Shown here: in pieces, positions 48,978-57,228 of the stretch | Layout: the number at the start of each line of letters is the position of its first letter | Position numbering within the stretch: position 1 is the first letter of the stretch | DNA from: Halomonas cupida | GTDB lineage: Bacteria > Pseudomonadota > Gammaproteobacteria > Pseudomonadales > Halomonadaceae | Direction: 5' to 3' | NCBI RefSeq assembly: GCF_900142755.1 | Contig: NZ_FRCA01000007.1 | Coordinates: 1 to 64,000 of the forward strand | DNA length: 64,000 nt | Position numbers and translations under genes: made by a program | Notes under the pieces: model-generated | The model's input: only the letters and a program-made list of their open reading frames with translations | What the model was told of the DNA's origin: nothing | Database searches by the model: none

Positions 48978-50173
48978 TGAGTAGCACCGGCAACGATTGG
49001 CAGCGGTTTCTGGCCCACAAGGCCGCGGAACAGCGCCAGGCCGGACGCTGGCGGTGTCGCCTGGTGCGTGGAACCAATGATGCTCTGATCGACTTCGCCA
49101 GCAATGACTACCTGGGGCTGGCCAATGACCCGAGGGTCATCGCGGCGCAGCATCAAGGCGCTCGACTCCATGGAGCCGGCAGTGGCGCTTCGCACCTGGT
49201 GACCGGCCACAGCCAGGCCCACCATGAGCTGGAAGAAGCCCTGGCGCAGCACACCGGACGTCAACGCGCACTATTGTTCTCCACCGGTTACATGGCCAAT
49301 CTGGGTGTGCTGCAGGCCCTGTGCGACACCGACACGCAGTTGTTTCAGGACCGTCTCAACCATGCCTCGCTGCTCGACGGAGCCAAACTGGCGGGAGCAC
49401 GCTCGCGACGCTACCACCATGCCGACGGCGAGGATCTCCGGCGCCTGCTGGCCCGCGCTGATGCCAGCCAGCGGCGCCTGATCGTCAGTGATGGCGTGTT
49501 CAGCATGGATGGCGATGTTGCCCCACTGGATGACCTGACCTCCATCGCGGCGCAGCACCAAGCCTGGCTGATGATCGACGACGCCCACGGCCTCGGCGTC
49601 CTGGGCAACGACGGGGACGGCTGCGTTGGACGACATTATGCCAGCGACCAGGTTCAGGTATTGGTCGGCACTCTCGGTAAGGCATTGGGTACCGCGGGCG
49701 CCTTTGTCGCCGGCGACACGGCATTGATCGAACACCTGATCCAGTTTGCGCGCCCCTATATCTACACCACTGCGCTCCCCCCGGGCGTCGCCAGTGCCAG
49801 CCTGGCGTCCCTGCACATCTGTGTCAGCGAGCCCGAGCGGCGTCACCATCTTCAGGCGCTGATTGCCCGGTTCCGCCACGAGGCTGCCAGCATCGGGCTG
49901 CCGCTGATGGGCTCCTCCTCTCCGATCCAGCCATTGCTGCTGGGCGAAGAGTCGCGGGTGATGCACTGGAGTCGACAGCTCGGCGAGCTCGGCTTTCGCG
50001 TGGGCGCCATTCGTCCTCCAACGGTGGCTAGAGGCCAGGCACGATTGCGCATCACGCTCAGCGCACGCCACGACTTCAATGATGTCCATCGGCTGCTCGA
50101 GGCCCTGCAACGATGTCAGCAGGAAGAGCAGGGGCAGCAGCAAGGGCAGGGCCAGCAGGAGGACCACACATGA
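48977..50173 (+). CDS. bioF: 8-amino-7-oxononanoate synthase
   Basis: A 398-residue PLP enzyme joining pimeloyl thioester and alanine. PLP Lys in VGTLGKALGTAGAF; HGAGSGASHLVTGH and DDAHGLGVLG are conserved. The C-terminus ends in an unusual Gln/Glu-rich tail (EEQGQQQGQGQQEDHT) not needed for the fold. It overlaps bioB by one base and bioH by four. Confidence 0.96.
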   Translation: MSSTGNDWQRFLAHKAAEQRQAGRWRCRLVRGTNDALIDFASNDYLGLANDPRVIAAQHQGARLHGAGSGASHLVTGHSQAHHELEEALAQHTGRQRALLFSTGYMANLGVLQALCDTDTQLFQDRLNHASLLDGAKLAGARSRRYHHADGEDLRRLLARADASQRRLIVSDGVFSMDGDVAPLDDLTSIAAQHQAWLMIDDAHGLGVLGNDGDGCVGRHYASDQVQVLVGTLGKALGTAGAFVAGDTALIEHLIQFARPYIYTTALPPGVASASLASLHICVSEPERRHHLQALIARFRHEAASIGLPLMGSSSPIQPLLLGEESRVMHWSRQLGELGFRVGAIRPPTVARGQARLRITLSARHDFNDVHRLLEALQRCQQEEQGQQQGQGQQEDHT

Positions 50174-50982
50174 AGCTGGTGCTGTTGTCCGGTTGGGCAG
50201 TGGATGCTCGAATCTGGCGCCCTCTCGCCCCTCACTGGTCGACCGACGTCGACGTCGCCACCCCGGACTGGCCTGGCATGGGCCAGCATCCGGCCCTGCC
50301 CGTCACCGCGCTAGATGCTGACCACCAGGCACTGGCAACCGCCATGGCCGGAGAGCTACCTCAGGATGCCATCTGGGTTGGCTGGTCCCTTGGTGCCCTG
50401 CAGGCCACGCTGCTGGCTCACCGGTTACCCTCGCCCAGAGGGCTGATCCTGCTCGGTATGGGATCACGTTTCTGCCATCCTCAGGGCGTCACCGAGGCAG
50501 ATCTGACCAGCTTTCGGAATGCCTTCGAACGCTCACCAGACAAGGCCCGGAGACACTTCCTGCGTTGGCAGCTCAGCGGCGAACCGTCACCGGGCAACGC
50601 CCTGCGCCTGCTCGGCGAGTTGGTCGACAGGAACCACCTCCATGATGTCGACACCCTTGCCTCAGGTCTGGAGTGGCTCGCCAACTGCGATATCACCGAG
50701 TCACTGGCAACACTGTCCTGTCCGGTCCGCCACCTCTGCGGCGACCGAGATCCGCTGCTCGCCGAATCAGTACGCCATGCCATGGACGCGCGACTCGCCA
50801 ATGCCGGTCACTGCCCCATGGTCAGTCAGCCCGCACCTCTGGCCCGATTGATCGAAGATCAGGCCCGGTTTATCGAGGAGAGCCTTCAGCTGGCTGATAA
50901 CAAGAGCCTTCAGCTGCCTGGAAAGGAAAGCCTTCTGCCATCCCGGTCCTCGTCCCGCAAGCAGGAGGAGATCAACTCATGA
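50170..50982 (+). CDS. bioH: Pimeloyl-ACP methyl ester carboxylesterase
   Basis: A 270-residue alpha/beta hydrolase with the nucleophile elbow GWSLGALQA, Asp in LCGDRDPLL and His in NAGHCPMVSQPA. It cleaves the methyl ester that BioC puts on, releasing pimeloyl-ACP. The last 30 residues hold a duplicated motif (SLQLADNKSLQLPGKESL) from an 18-bp DNA repeat. The start overlaps the bioF stop; bioC overlaps its end. Confidence 0.92.
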   Translation: MKLVLLSGWAVDARIWRPLAPHWSTDVDVATPDWPGMGQHPALPVTALDADHQALATAMAGELPQDAIWVGWSLGALQATLLAHRLPSPRGLILLGMGSRFCHPQGVTEADLTSFRNAFERSPDKARRHFLRWQLSGEPSPGNALRLLGELVDRNHLHDVDTLASGLEWLANCDITESLATLSCPVRHLCGDRDPLLAESVRHAMDARLANAGHCPMVSQPAPLARLIEDQARFIEESLQLADNKSLQLPGKESLLPSRSSSRKQEEINS

Positions 50983-51794
50983 ATGCACCGTTATCACTCG
51001 CCCCTTCTGCCCCTGCCAACACCTCGAATGACACCGACTGGTCGCAGCGGGTCGCCCACGCCTTCTCCCGCGCGGCGCCACATTATCGCCGCCATGCCCG
51101 AGCCCAGGCGGCAATGGCCGAGGCGCTCTGGTCATATCTGCCTGCCAGCGCCGATCACATCCTGGATATCGGCTGCGGGCCGGGTGATCTGGCGTATGCA
51201 CTGGCAGCACACTATGCCGGGGCACGGCTGACTGGCGTGGATCTTTCCTACGCGATGCTCCACGAGGCACGCAAACAGCCTCATCAACAGCAGCTCACCT
51301 GGCTATGCGCCGATGCTGCGAGACTACCGCTGGCAGATGCCAGTCAGGCGTTGATCGTCTCCAACCTGGCGATCCAGTGGTGTCCCGATCTTCAAGCAAC
51401 ACTCGAGGAGCTGCGCCGAGTCATCCGTCCCGGCGGGCGGGCCGTGATCAACACCCTGGCCCCGGGCACCCTGAGCGAAATCGAGCAGGTCTGGCGCCAG
51501 CCCCATGCGCCAGCGGGAGTGCTGAGCTTTCGTGATGCCGCCTGCCACCGCCTTGCCGCCCATGCCGCCGGCTGGTCAGGCATCACTGTCGATCAAGCCT
51601 GTGAACGCTTCCATTACCCTGACCTCCGGGCGGTGATGGACTCGATCAAGGGCGTAGGCGCTCAGGTTAGCGGCCGTGATGTACGACGCACCAGGGGAGA
51701 CATTGAACGGGCCCGGCGCCGATACGAAACGTTGCGGGATCACCGAGGTCTTCCCGTTACCTATCAGCGCCTGACCCTGGTGCTGGACGCCTGA
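50979..51794 (+). CDS. bioC: Malonyl-ACP O-methyltransferase
   Basis: A 271-residue SAM methyltransferase starting pimelate synthesis. FSRAAPHYRRHARAQ near the N-terminus, LDIGCGPGDLAYAL for SAM and NLAIQWCPDL match BioC. The ATGA overlap with bioH and AGGAGGAG upstream support the start. Confidence 0.95.
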   Translation: MNAPLSLAPSAPANTSNDTDWSQRVAHAFSRAAPHYRRHARAQAAMAEALWSYLPASADHILDIGCGPGDLAYALAAHYAGARLTGVDLSYAMLHEARKQPHQQQLTWLCADAARLPLADASQALIVSNLAIQWCPDLQATLEELRRVIRPGGRAVINTLAPGTLSEIEQVWRQPHAPAGVLSFRDAACHRLAAHAAGWSGITVDQACERFHYPDLRAVMDSIKGVGAQVSGRDVRRTRGDIERARRRYETLRDHRGLPVTYQRLTLVLDA

Positions 51795-51826
51795 ACCAAA
51801 CAGTATCAATCTGCGGAGCTACCTGG

Positions 51827-52528
51827 ATGCAACGCTACTTCATCACCGGTACTGATACCGACACAGGCAAGACATTGATTGCTTCTGCCCTGTTGGCGAG
51901 AGCACGCCGGGACGGGCTGACCACCCTGGGCCTCAAGCCAGTGGCTTCCGGCTGCGAGAACACCGGCGTTGGCCTGCGCAATGCCGACGCCCTGAGCCTG
52001 ATGGCCCACACCTTCCCCGCCACTGACTACGCCACTATCAACCCCTTTGCCTTTGAGCCCGCCATTGCACCCCACCTCGCCGCCCAACGCGCCGGTTGTG
52101 ACCTGGGTCTCGAGCGCCTGGAAGGCGCCCTGGCCCCCGCTCTGGCAGAGCCTCGCGACCTGATACTGGTGGAAGGCGCCGGCGGGTGGCGCGTACCGCT
52201 CAACCCCGAGGAAAACCTGGCAGAGCTGGCCTCGCGCCTCGACCTCCCCGTCGTGCTGGTGGTTGGTCTCAAACTCGGTTGCCTGAACCACGCCCAACTG
52301 ACCGCCGAGGCAATCCAGGCCGATGGCCTGGAACTGGCCGGCTGGGTGGGCAACCTACTCGATCCCGGCTTTGCCGTGGACGATACACTCTACCAGGCCA
52401 ACCTGGCCCATCTCACCCGGGTCATCCCCGCGCCCTGCCTTGGTGTGGTGCCACGTCTCACCGAAGCCAGCCCCATAGAGCGTGCAGGAAAGGCCGCAGA
52501 TTACCTGCACTTGCCGAGAATCGATTGA
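51827..52528 (+). CDS. bioD: Dethiobiotin synthetase
   Basis: A 233-residue ATP-dependent carboxylase. P-loop TGTDTDTGKTLIASALL, and LVEGAGGWRVPLN is conserved. It is the last gene of the bio operon; bioA is not in the window. Its stop codon overlaps the -35 box of the tRNA-Leu promoter. Confidence 0.96.
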   Translation: MQRYFITGTDTDTGKTLIASALLARARRDGLTTLGLKPVASGCENTGVGLRNADALSLMAHTFPATDYATINPFAFEPAIAPHLAAQRAGCDLGLERLEGALAPALAEPRDLILVEGAGGWRVPLNPEENLAELASRLDLPVVLVVGLKLGCLNHAQLTAEAIQADGLELAGWVGNLLDPGFAVDDTLYQANLAHLTRVIPAPCLGVVPRLTEASPIERAGKAADYLHLPRID

Positions 52529-52552
52529 CTTGCGGAGCGGGTCCCGTAAAAT
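52525..52552 (+). promoter_or_regulatory. Promoter of tRNA-Leu
   Basis: TTGACT and TAAAAT lie 16 bases apart, followed by a GC-rich discriminator (ACGGGCC), the mark of stringently controlled stable-RNA promoters. The predicted start is near 52559. A small hairpin CCCGTA/TACGGG overlaps the -10 box. Confidence 0.65.
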
Positions 52553-52572
52553 ACGGGCCGCCTACCTGCAGT

Positions 52573-52657
52573 GCGGATGTGGTGGAATTGGTAGACACGC
52601 TAGATTTAGGTTCTAGTGCCTTCGGGCGTGGGAGTTCAAGTCTCCCCATCCGCACCA
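52573..52657 (+). tRNA. tRNA-Leu (TAG anticodon)
   Basis: An 85-base class II tRNA. Acceptor stem GCGGATG pairs with CATCCGC, anticodon stem CTAGA/TCTAG holds loop TTTAGGT with TAG at 52607-52609, the long variable arm is TGCCTTCGGGCGT, T-stem GGGAG/CTCCC with TTCAAGT, and CCA is encoded. A T-rich stretch follows directly. Confidence 0.97.
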
Positions 52658-52778
52658 TTTTGATTCCCCTCAGTTTTTCCCGATTTCGACCACGTTGTTT
52701 CGACGCAGTAGAGAATCTACTGTGACCGGATTGTGACCGAGCCGATTGACTGCCTCCCTCACCCGATAGCGTAACGAC

Positions 52779-52979
52779 TCAGTCTTTCGACTCGCCATTG
52801 CCGCCTTTCTCCTTGCGAGCCGCCCCCATTGCGGCACCAATCGCTATTCCTACGCCTATCCCGATGGCCAGGTTTTCAGTGGCAATGCCTACCGCCACTC
52901 CTGTTGCCAGTCCAATACCGAGCCCTGCCGCTATGGGGCGCCTGGCCTTTGGCGTTTCCTTCTGCTTGTTGTCGACCAC
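52779..52979 (-). CDS. Small glycine-zipper membrane protein
   Basis: Sixty-six residues from a GTG at 52979 preceded by GAGGAGG. A hydrophilic start (VDNKQKETPKARRP) is followed by an alternating Gly/Ala/Ile segment (AAGLGIGLATGVAVGIA, then IGIGVGIAIGAAMGAA) typical of glycine-zipper proteins that insert in membranes, and a charged end. The frame is open 56 codons further upstream, but that part looks random. The function is unknown. Confidence 0.6.
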   Translation of the reverse strand: MVDNKQKETPKARRPIAAGLGIGLATGVAVGIATENLAIGIGVGIAIGAAMGAARKEKGGNGESKD

Positions 52980-53391
52980 ATATCCTCCTCGCTTCTCGTT
53001 ACCAACACCGGCAACACGCGACTGGCAGTATTGGATGTTTATCGATAGCGTTCCATCGGCGCCGCAACGAGCTGCCGCTTGTGACACCCTCGCGCCTTCA
53101 ACATCATGGCGCTGCGCCCACACCGTTCGATATTTCCCGATCACCAAGCCAGCGCGCCTTCAATGCAGGCTGCGGTCGGGGCCTGGAAAGCGATGTGGCC
53201 GTAATGGTCTACCCTATGGCAGGTGAAATCGCGAGCGCCGTTGCTGCGCAATCCCCATTCTTCCTTCTGATATGATCGAGGAGTGTTTCAGCCCCGATTC
53301 ACTGGGCGCATGGAGCTATGTTGCCAATCGAAACCAGTACTTATCCTGCAACCCTGAACACCGCGCGCGGCCGCTTTCGAACGAGAGCCGC

Positions 53392-53564
53392 TATTGACAT
53401 GGCAATCAAATAGCTCATCCTGATCGATTTGATTGTCGTCCGCACCACACTGGCGCAGATCCGCGGATCTGCGCCAGTGTGGTGCGTCTCACGTCGGCCT
53501 GATGGCCGACGGCGGCATGTCCCTGTGCCGCCATTAACCCGACATGAAAGCATGCCGGGTTAAT
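53392..53564 (+). repeat. Five-hairpin dispersed element, copy 3
   Basis: Third copy, in the divergent gap between the glycine-zipper gene and the APH-like gene. Its second hairpin is a perfect 44-bp palindrome (53442-53485, centred on CCGCGG); in other copies this stem has internal mismatches. The last stem is also the longest (ATTAACCCG / CGGGTTAAT plus CATG/CATG). The flanking 52980-53391 shows no gene. Confidence 0.85.
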
Positions 53565-53644
53565 GATGTGGTGTGGCGGCTCTCGGCGAGTGGAGTGCAC
53601 AATCACGGCCTGATCAACATGGCCAGAAGGAGGACGGAGCCGTC

Positions 53645-54778
53645 ATGTCGGTAGTGAGCGGCTATATCGATCGCGTGTGGGCCAAGGGCGTATCAGGCTG
53701 GAGTCCCTCCCCGCATGTTGTGGTGTCGGTCAATGGCATTCCTGTGGGCAGCACCCGTTGCACGGGCACTCGGCCCGATGTGCAGGCGGCAGGACTGTCA
53801 CCCGATGGACGCGTTGGTTTCTCCTTTCCACTATCCCTCAGTGACGGGGATATCGTTCGGGTAACCACTCCACAGGACAAGCCGTTGCGCCACAGCCCCT
53901 GGCTTTACGTGACAAGGAACGGTGAAGACTGGCTGCCGGTGTCACTGACCGCCTGTCACCCGGAGTATTCAGAGATTGCAGATCTCTCTGAGCACTTGTC
54001 ATGGAAGCAGTTCCGACCACTTTTCGGCCAACCAGGTCATATCTCTGCCGTGAAGTTTGATTCCGGAGAAGGTCCGAGGGTGGCACACCTTGGTGTCTCA
54101 GCTGATTCCGTCAGCCGCCTTCATCACTTCCATGAACAAGTGCTGACACCTGCTGGTATCGCCAGTCCGACGCTATACCACAAGCTCAACATCGGCGAAC
54201 GACAGGCGTTGATCTTCGATTTCTTTCCCGGGCAACCACTGGACCGGCATGGCCCAGGGTGGGAGGCGTGGCTGCCTACCATCAAGGCTGAGCTGGAGCG
54301 TCTGCAACGTTTCGGAGAGCAGCACCGAGAATATTTGTGGCAGCCAGGCAGCCGAAAACTCACATTGGTCGCCCGTCTCATTCGTCATGCCCTGGGGGAT
54401 GCCCTGCACTGGGATCGCGCTCACGGAGAGCGCGGTTTCCTGTTCTGGCTACTGAGAAGACTGCATCGCCTGCCACGGGTGCTGTCCCACGGAGACCTGC
54501 ATCGCGAAAATGTTCTGGTGGACGCTGGTAGTGGTCACATCGCCCTGGTCGACTGGGACCGTTGGGGTTACCTTCCCATCGGTTTCGACCTGGCACGGTT
54601 GATGCGTGGCCTTCCCGGCGACATCGCAGAGCAACTTGCCGGAGGCAGCCAGATGCAGCGCTTCGGCGTCGCCGGCTTTACTTATCTTTTTCAGCGTCTT
54701 GATCGACCAGGCCTTGTGAATTCCGACGAGGGCGAGGCATTACGTCGGCGTTGCCGGCTACTCGCCGAGAGGTCATGA
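53645..54778 (+). CDS. APH/choline-kinase-like phosphotransferase with N-terminal beta module
   Basis: A 377-residue protein; the ATG at 53645 follows AAGGAGGACGG. Residues 1-85 (GYIDRVWAKGVSGWSPSP, RPDVQAAGLSPDGRVGFSFP) resemble the beta-sandwich module found before some glycosyltransferases. Residues 110-375 are a kinase-like fold with an intact catalytic loop LSHGDLHRENVLVD and metal motif LVDWDRWG. It is probably a sugar, lipid-carrier or small-molecule kinase; antibiotic resistance is not implied. It sits 80 bases after a structured element and has its own terminator. Confidence 0.7.
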   Translation: MSVVSGYIDRVWAKGVSGWSPSPHVVVSVNGIPVGSTRCTGTRPDVQAAGLSPDGRVGFSFPLSLSDGDIVRVTTPQDKPLRHSPWLYVTRNGEDWLPVSLTACHPEYSEIADLSEHLSWKQFRPLFGQPGHISAVKFDSGEGPRVAHLGVSADSVSRLHHFHEQVLTPAGIASPTLYHKLNIGERQALIFDFFPGQPLDRHGPGWEAWLPTIKAELERLQRFGEQHREYLWQPGSRKLTLVARLIRHALGDALHWDRAHGERGFLFWLLRRLHRLPRVLSHGDLHRENVLVDAGSGHIALVDWDRWGYLPIGFDLARLMRGLPGDIAEQLAGGSQMQRFGVAGFTYLFQRLDRPGLVNSDEGEALRRRCRLLAERS

Positions 54779-54830
54779 GCCACCCGGTGACCCCAGGCCC
54801 AGGCACCTCCCTGTTCAAGTCACATGCAGG

Positions 54831-54868
54831 ACAACATAGCCCCCGACATTTGTCGGGGGCTATGTTGT
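54831..54868 (+). terminator. Terminator of the APH-like gene
   Basis: Perfect 18-bp stem (ACAACATAGCCCCCGACA and complement) around TT. It also lies downstream of the convergent small genes and may serve both directions. Confidence 0.8.
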
Positions 54869-54931
54869 CTCACGATAGGTTATGGGATCAGTGGCCATAC
54901 CTGCAGCCATCCTATTGCCTGGTGAGCCGCC

Positions 54932-55021
54932 CTATATCCAGGTGGGCAGCATACCAATCACGTAGATCTGGGCAGGCAATACGCCAATAGCCATGCCCAA
55001 CAGCAGATCATCGAACGTCAT
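54932..55021 (-). CDS. Candidate 29-residue small membrane protein
   Basis: A frame too short for routine calling: it starts MTFDDLLLGMAIGVLPAQ and ends in a further hydrophobic stretch up to LPTWI. GAAGGAGG lies 7 bases before the ATG, an ideal ribosome site. The peptide is mostly hydrophobic and could form one membrane helix. It is 119 bases downstream of the 55141-55362 gene, possibly in the same mRNA. No family is recognised. Confidence 0.45.
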   Translation of the reverse strand: MTFDDLLLGMAIGVLPAQIYVIGMLPTWI

Positions 55022-55140
55022 CCATCATCCTCCTTCGCCGCTGAATTTTCGGCTCTGCCGGATGGCTGCCCGAACGGTTCGAGATTGACCGTGACGGACG
55101 CCCGACCGATGCATGAATGGGATGAAAGATGCCACTTCCA

Positions 55141-55362
55141 TCACTGCCATCGAGGTTTCTCTGGAATCTGGTCGTCGAACACGGCCATGGCTTCATTCCG
55201 ATCCAGGGCCACGGCATTCCAGGGTAGCGAAGAGCCGGCAAAGTGGCAGTGATAGAGCACGTCTTCATCCACTTCGACTCGATGAATCTCGTTGCCCTGG
55301 TCGTCCTGCCACCAATCGGCATGTATGTGCCGCCACTTCGCAGTCTGCAAGTCAGGTGCCAT
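55141..55362 (-). CDS. Hypothetical protein, 73 residues
   Basis: It begins MAPDLQTAKWRHIHADWWQD and is acidic and soluble. The ATG at 55362 has GAGGAGG 9 bases before it; an overlapping frame starting at 55370 has the same site too close and a less natural composition. It is followed by the 29-residue frame and preceded by another small gene, all on the minus strand. No family is recognised. Confidence 0.55.
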   Translation of the reverse strand: MAPDLQTAKWRHIHADWWQDDQGNEIHRVEVDEDVLYHCHFAGSSLPWNAVALDRNEAMAVFDDQIPEKPRWQ

Positions 55363-55401
55363 GGGATCATCCCTCCTCACACATCCCGGTCGAATACCGA
55401 C

Positions 55402-55662
55402 TCAGGAAGCTCTCCATATCTGCAGGGTTGCAGGTTTCAGGCCATGCCAGCGGGAGTAGAAATCAAGGCGCCGCTTGGCATTGGCCATTTCTCCCAGCCC
55501 TGGAGACTCACTTGAAGCATGGGAGAGGCAGCCCACTTCCACCTTCTTGCGAGCCTTTTGCCAGGACTTTGGCCAGGCGCGTCTGGCGGGCTTTACGATA
55601 CGAGCTTCCGGATTCATCCGTTTCTCGAAGGGCGTATGGGTCAGCAGTAATGTCCGAATCAT
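55402..55662 (-). CDS. Hypothetical basic protein, 86 residues
   Basis: It starts MIRTLLLTHTPFEKRMNPE; many Arg, Lys and Trp residues follow (KPARRAWPKSWQKARKK), then ANAKRRLDFYSRWHGLKP. GGAGGTGAC precedes the ATG at 55662 at good spacing. It may bind nucleic acid, but this is a guess from charge. It ends 39 bases before the next small gene. Confidence 0.5.
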   Translation of the reverse strand: MIRTLLLTHTPFEKRMNPEARIVKPARRAWPKSWQKARKKVEVGCLSHASSESPGLGEMANAKRRLDFYSRWHGLKPATLQIWRAS

Positions 55663-55904
55663 TGTCACCTCCAACCGCGTATGGTTCTGCAGTGATTGAC
55701 TCTCCGTGGCTTACTGCCTGGGCATCGGAGTCATTACCCTACCCGGGACCGAGCCACTCTGATCCAGCACCTCCAGTATAGTAGAAAAACAATGTTCGCA
55801 AACACTGTTTGATAACTTTCCTCAAATCCATCCCGACTCGGCAAACCTATCCAGCCTCGACATACCCCTTTTCGGCTTGAACAGGCATGGCTGATCCGCC
55901 GCAG

Positions 55905-55952
55905 CTCTTCTCTACTCTTCTCTTCCCTTTCCTCTCCCCCCTTTCCTCTCTC
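55905..55952. repeat. 48-base pyrimidine tract
   Basis: A run of C and T on the plus strand broken by one A (at 55914). It lies in the 490-base gap 55663-56152, which has no convincing gene: the minus-strand frame across it is only Glu/Arg/Lys low complexity from the purine strand. The AT-rich end of the gap (56070-56120) probably holds the promoter of the next gene. Confidence 0.7.
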
Positions 55953-56152
55953 ACGCACTGCGTGCTGCAACCGGTATTCCTTCTTCAGGTCCGGATATCA
56001 TCACCCGAAACTACAGGGTATTGGCCCGAGAGGAGTCACCAAGGCAGCTTCATCGTCTGTATCGATCGATCCAGTTAATATATTTCACTATCATTAAAAT
56101 TAGCTAACTAATAAAATGCATGCTATCAACTCGATCACCAGAGGATAGCCAC

Positions 56153-56443
56153 ATGAAAATCAAACTGATCACCGCCAGCCTACTGCTCGCCGCCCTGCCT
56201 CTGGCTGCCCAGGCCGATCCGGCCACCGAGCGCGCCCTGCAGCTCAGCGAGCCACTGTCCACCGCCACTCAGACCAGCCGGGTCAGTCCTCCGGTGACCG
56301 ATGTCTCCTTCGATGTCGTCGCCCAGGGCAACAGCGCCGCCATGGCCGAGTCACGCCTCAAGCTCCGTGCTCAACAGGATACGGCCACCAACATCGCCGA
56401 AACCGGCAACTCTCTGCAGCTTTCCTGGGATGCTGCTCACTAA
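56153..56443 (+). CDS. Small exported hypothetical protein
   Basis: Ninety-six residues with a clean Sec signal (MKIKLITASLLLAALPLAAQA, cut after AQA). The mature part is hydrophilic, Ala/Thr/Ser-rich, without Cys. AGAGGA precedes the ATG. AT-rich DNA upstream and a classical terminator downstream suggest a well-expressed single gene. No family is recognised. Confidence 0.7.
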   Translation: MKIKLITASLLLAALPLAAQADPATERALQLSEPLSTATQTSRVSPPVTDVSFDVVAQGNSAAMAESRLKLRAQQDTATNIAETGNSLQLSWDAAH

Positions 56444-56479
56444 CGGCATCCAGAGCAGCGAGTACATCAAGGCATGACG

Positions 56480-56505
56480 AAAAAGGCCCCTGCAGGGGCC
56501 TTTTT
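56480..56505. terminator. Rho-independent terminator
   Basis: AAAAAGGCCCC-TGCA-GGGGCCTTTTT: a GC stem with A-run and T-run, so it works on both strands, for the exported protein and the convergent SRPBCC gene. Confidence 0.9.
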
Positions 56506-56565
56506 CTGTGCGGACAACACCACGCTGACTGGCGATACCATCGGCGACTGTGGCTCAGAGCGTCT

Positions 56566-57012
56566 CTACTCGTCGGGAATCTCGGCCTCGACCAACTGCT
56601 TCAGCAAGGTGAGCGACTCCTGCCAACCGAGATAACAGGCCTCCGCAGGAATCAGATCAGGTACCCCCTCCTGGACGATATCAAGCTCGGTTCCACACGA
56701 GACCTGACGGAACGAGACAGTCACCTGCATCTCGCCATCCAGATTGGGGTCTTCGAAAACATCCGTGTGACGGATACGCTTGTGGGGATCCAGCTCGAGA
56801 TACTCTCCACCAAAGGAGTGTGCCTGCCCCGTCGTAAAGTTGGTGAATGACATTCGATAGGTACCACCAACCTGGGCATCCAGGTGGTGGACCCTCGCGG
56901 TGAAGCCGTTGGGTGGTAGCCATTTGACCATGGCATCCGGGTCGAGAAACGCTCGATAGACTCGTTCGGGTGTTGCGCACAGGACACGATGAAGGCGGAT
57001 GGTGCTGGGCAT
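56566..57012 (-). CDS. SRPBCC/AHSA1-family protein
   Basis: A 148-residue START-like fold. HRVLCATPERVYRAFLDPDA and MVKWLPPNGF form the AHSA1 N-terminal pattern; GGTYRMSF and LGWQESLTLLKQLVE complete it. The ligand is unknown. The ATG at 57012 has CAGGAG 8 bases upstream; the longer frame is not conserved. Confidence 0.85.
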   Translation of the reverse strand: MPSTIRLHRVLCATPERVYRAFLDPDAMVKWLPPNGFTARVHHLDAQVGGTYRMSFTNFTTGQAHSFGGEYLELDPHKRIRHTDVFEDPNLDGEMQVTVSFRQVSCGTELDIVQEGVPDLIPAEACYLGWQESLTLLKQLVEAEIPDE

Positions 57013-57133
57013 GGTGACGACTCCTGTATTGAGCGCCGGCACTTGAAGACAAATGCTTGAAGACCTGTACTCCACAAGATAAGTATCTTGATGACCGGCA
57101 TTGATGATGTCTTGCTGCCTCCTGTAGACGAAC

Positions 57134-57166
57134 GAATGGAGCCGATTTCGACAATCGGCTCCATTC
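57134..57166 (-). terminator. Hairpin after the lipoprotein gene
   Basis: Perfect 14-bp stem GAATGGAGCCGATT / AATCGGCTCCATTC around TCGAC, between the 57229-57726 gene and the SRPBCC gene. No T-run is seen. Confidence 0.55.
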
Positions 57167-57228
57167 AAGTTATTCCCCAACCGGATTTCTGCCCGCTGTC
57201 GTCGCCAGCAGGCATCGATCAGCCGGGA

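Noticed and set aside
55008..55370. A 120-codon minus-strand frame overlapping the 73-residue gene
   Set aside because: Its ATG is one base from the ribosome site and its composition (many Trp, Met, Pro, Arg) looks random; the overlapping frame has better spacing and composition.
55734..55970. A Glu/Arg/Lys-rich minus-strand frame
   Set aside because: It simply translates the purine strand of the 48-base tract.
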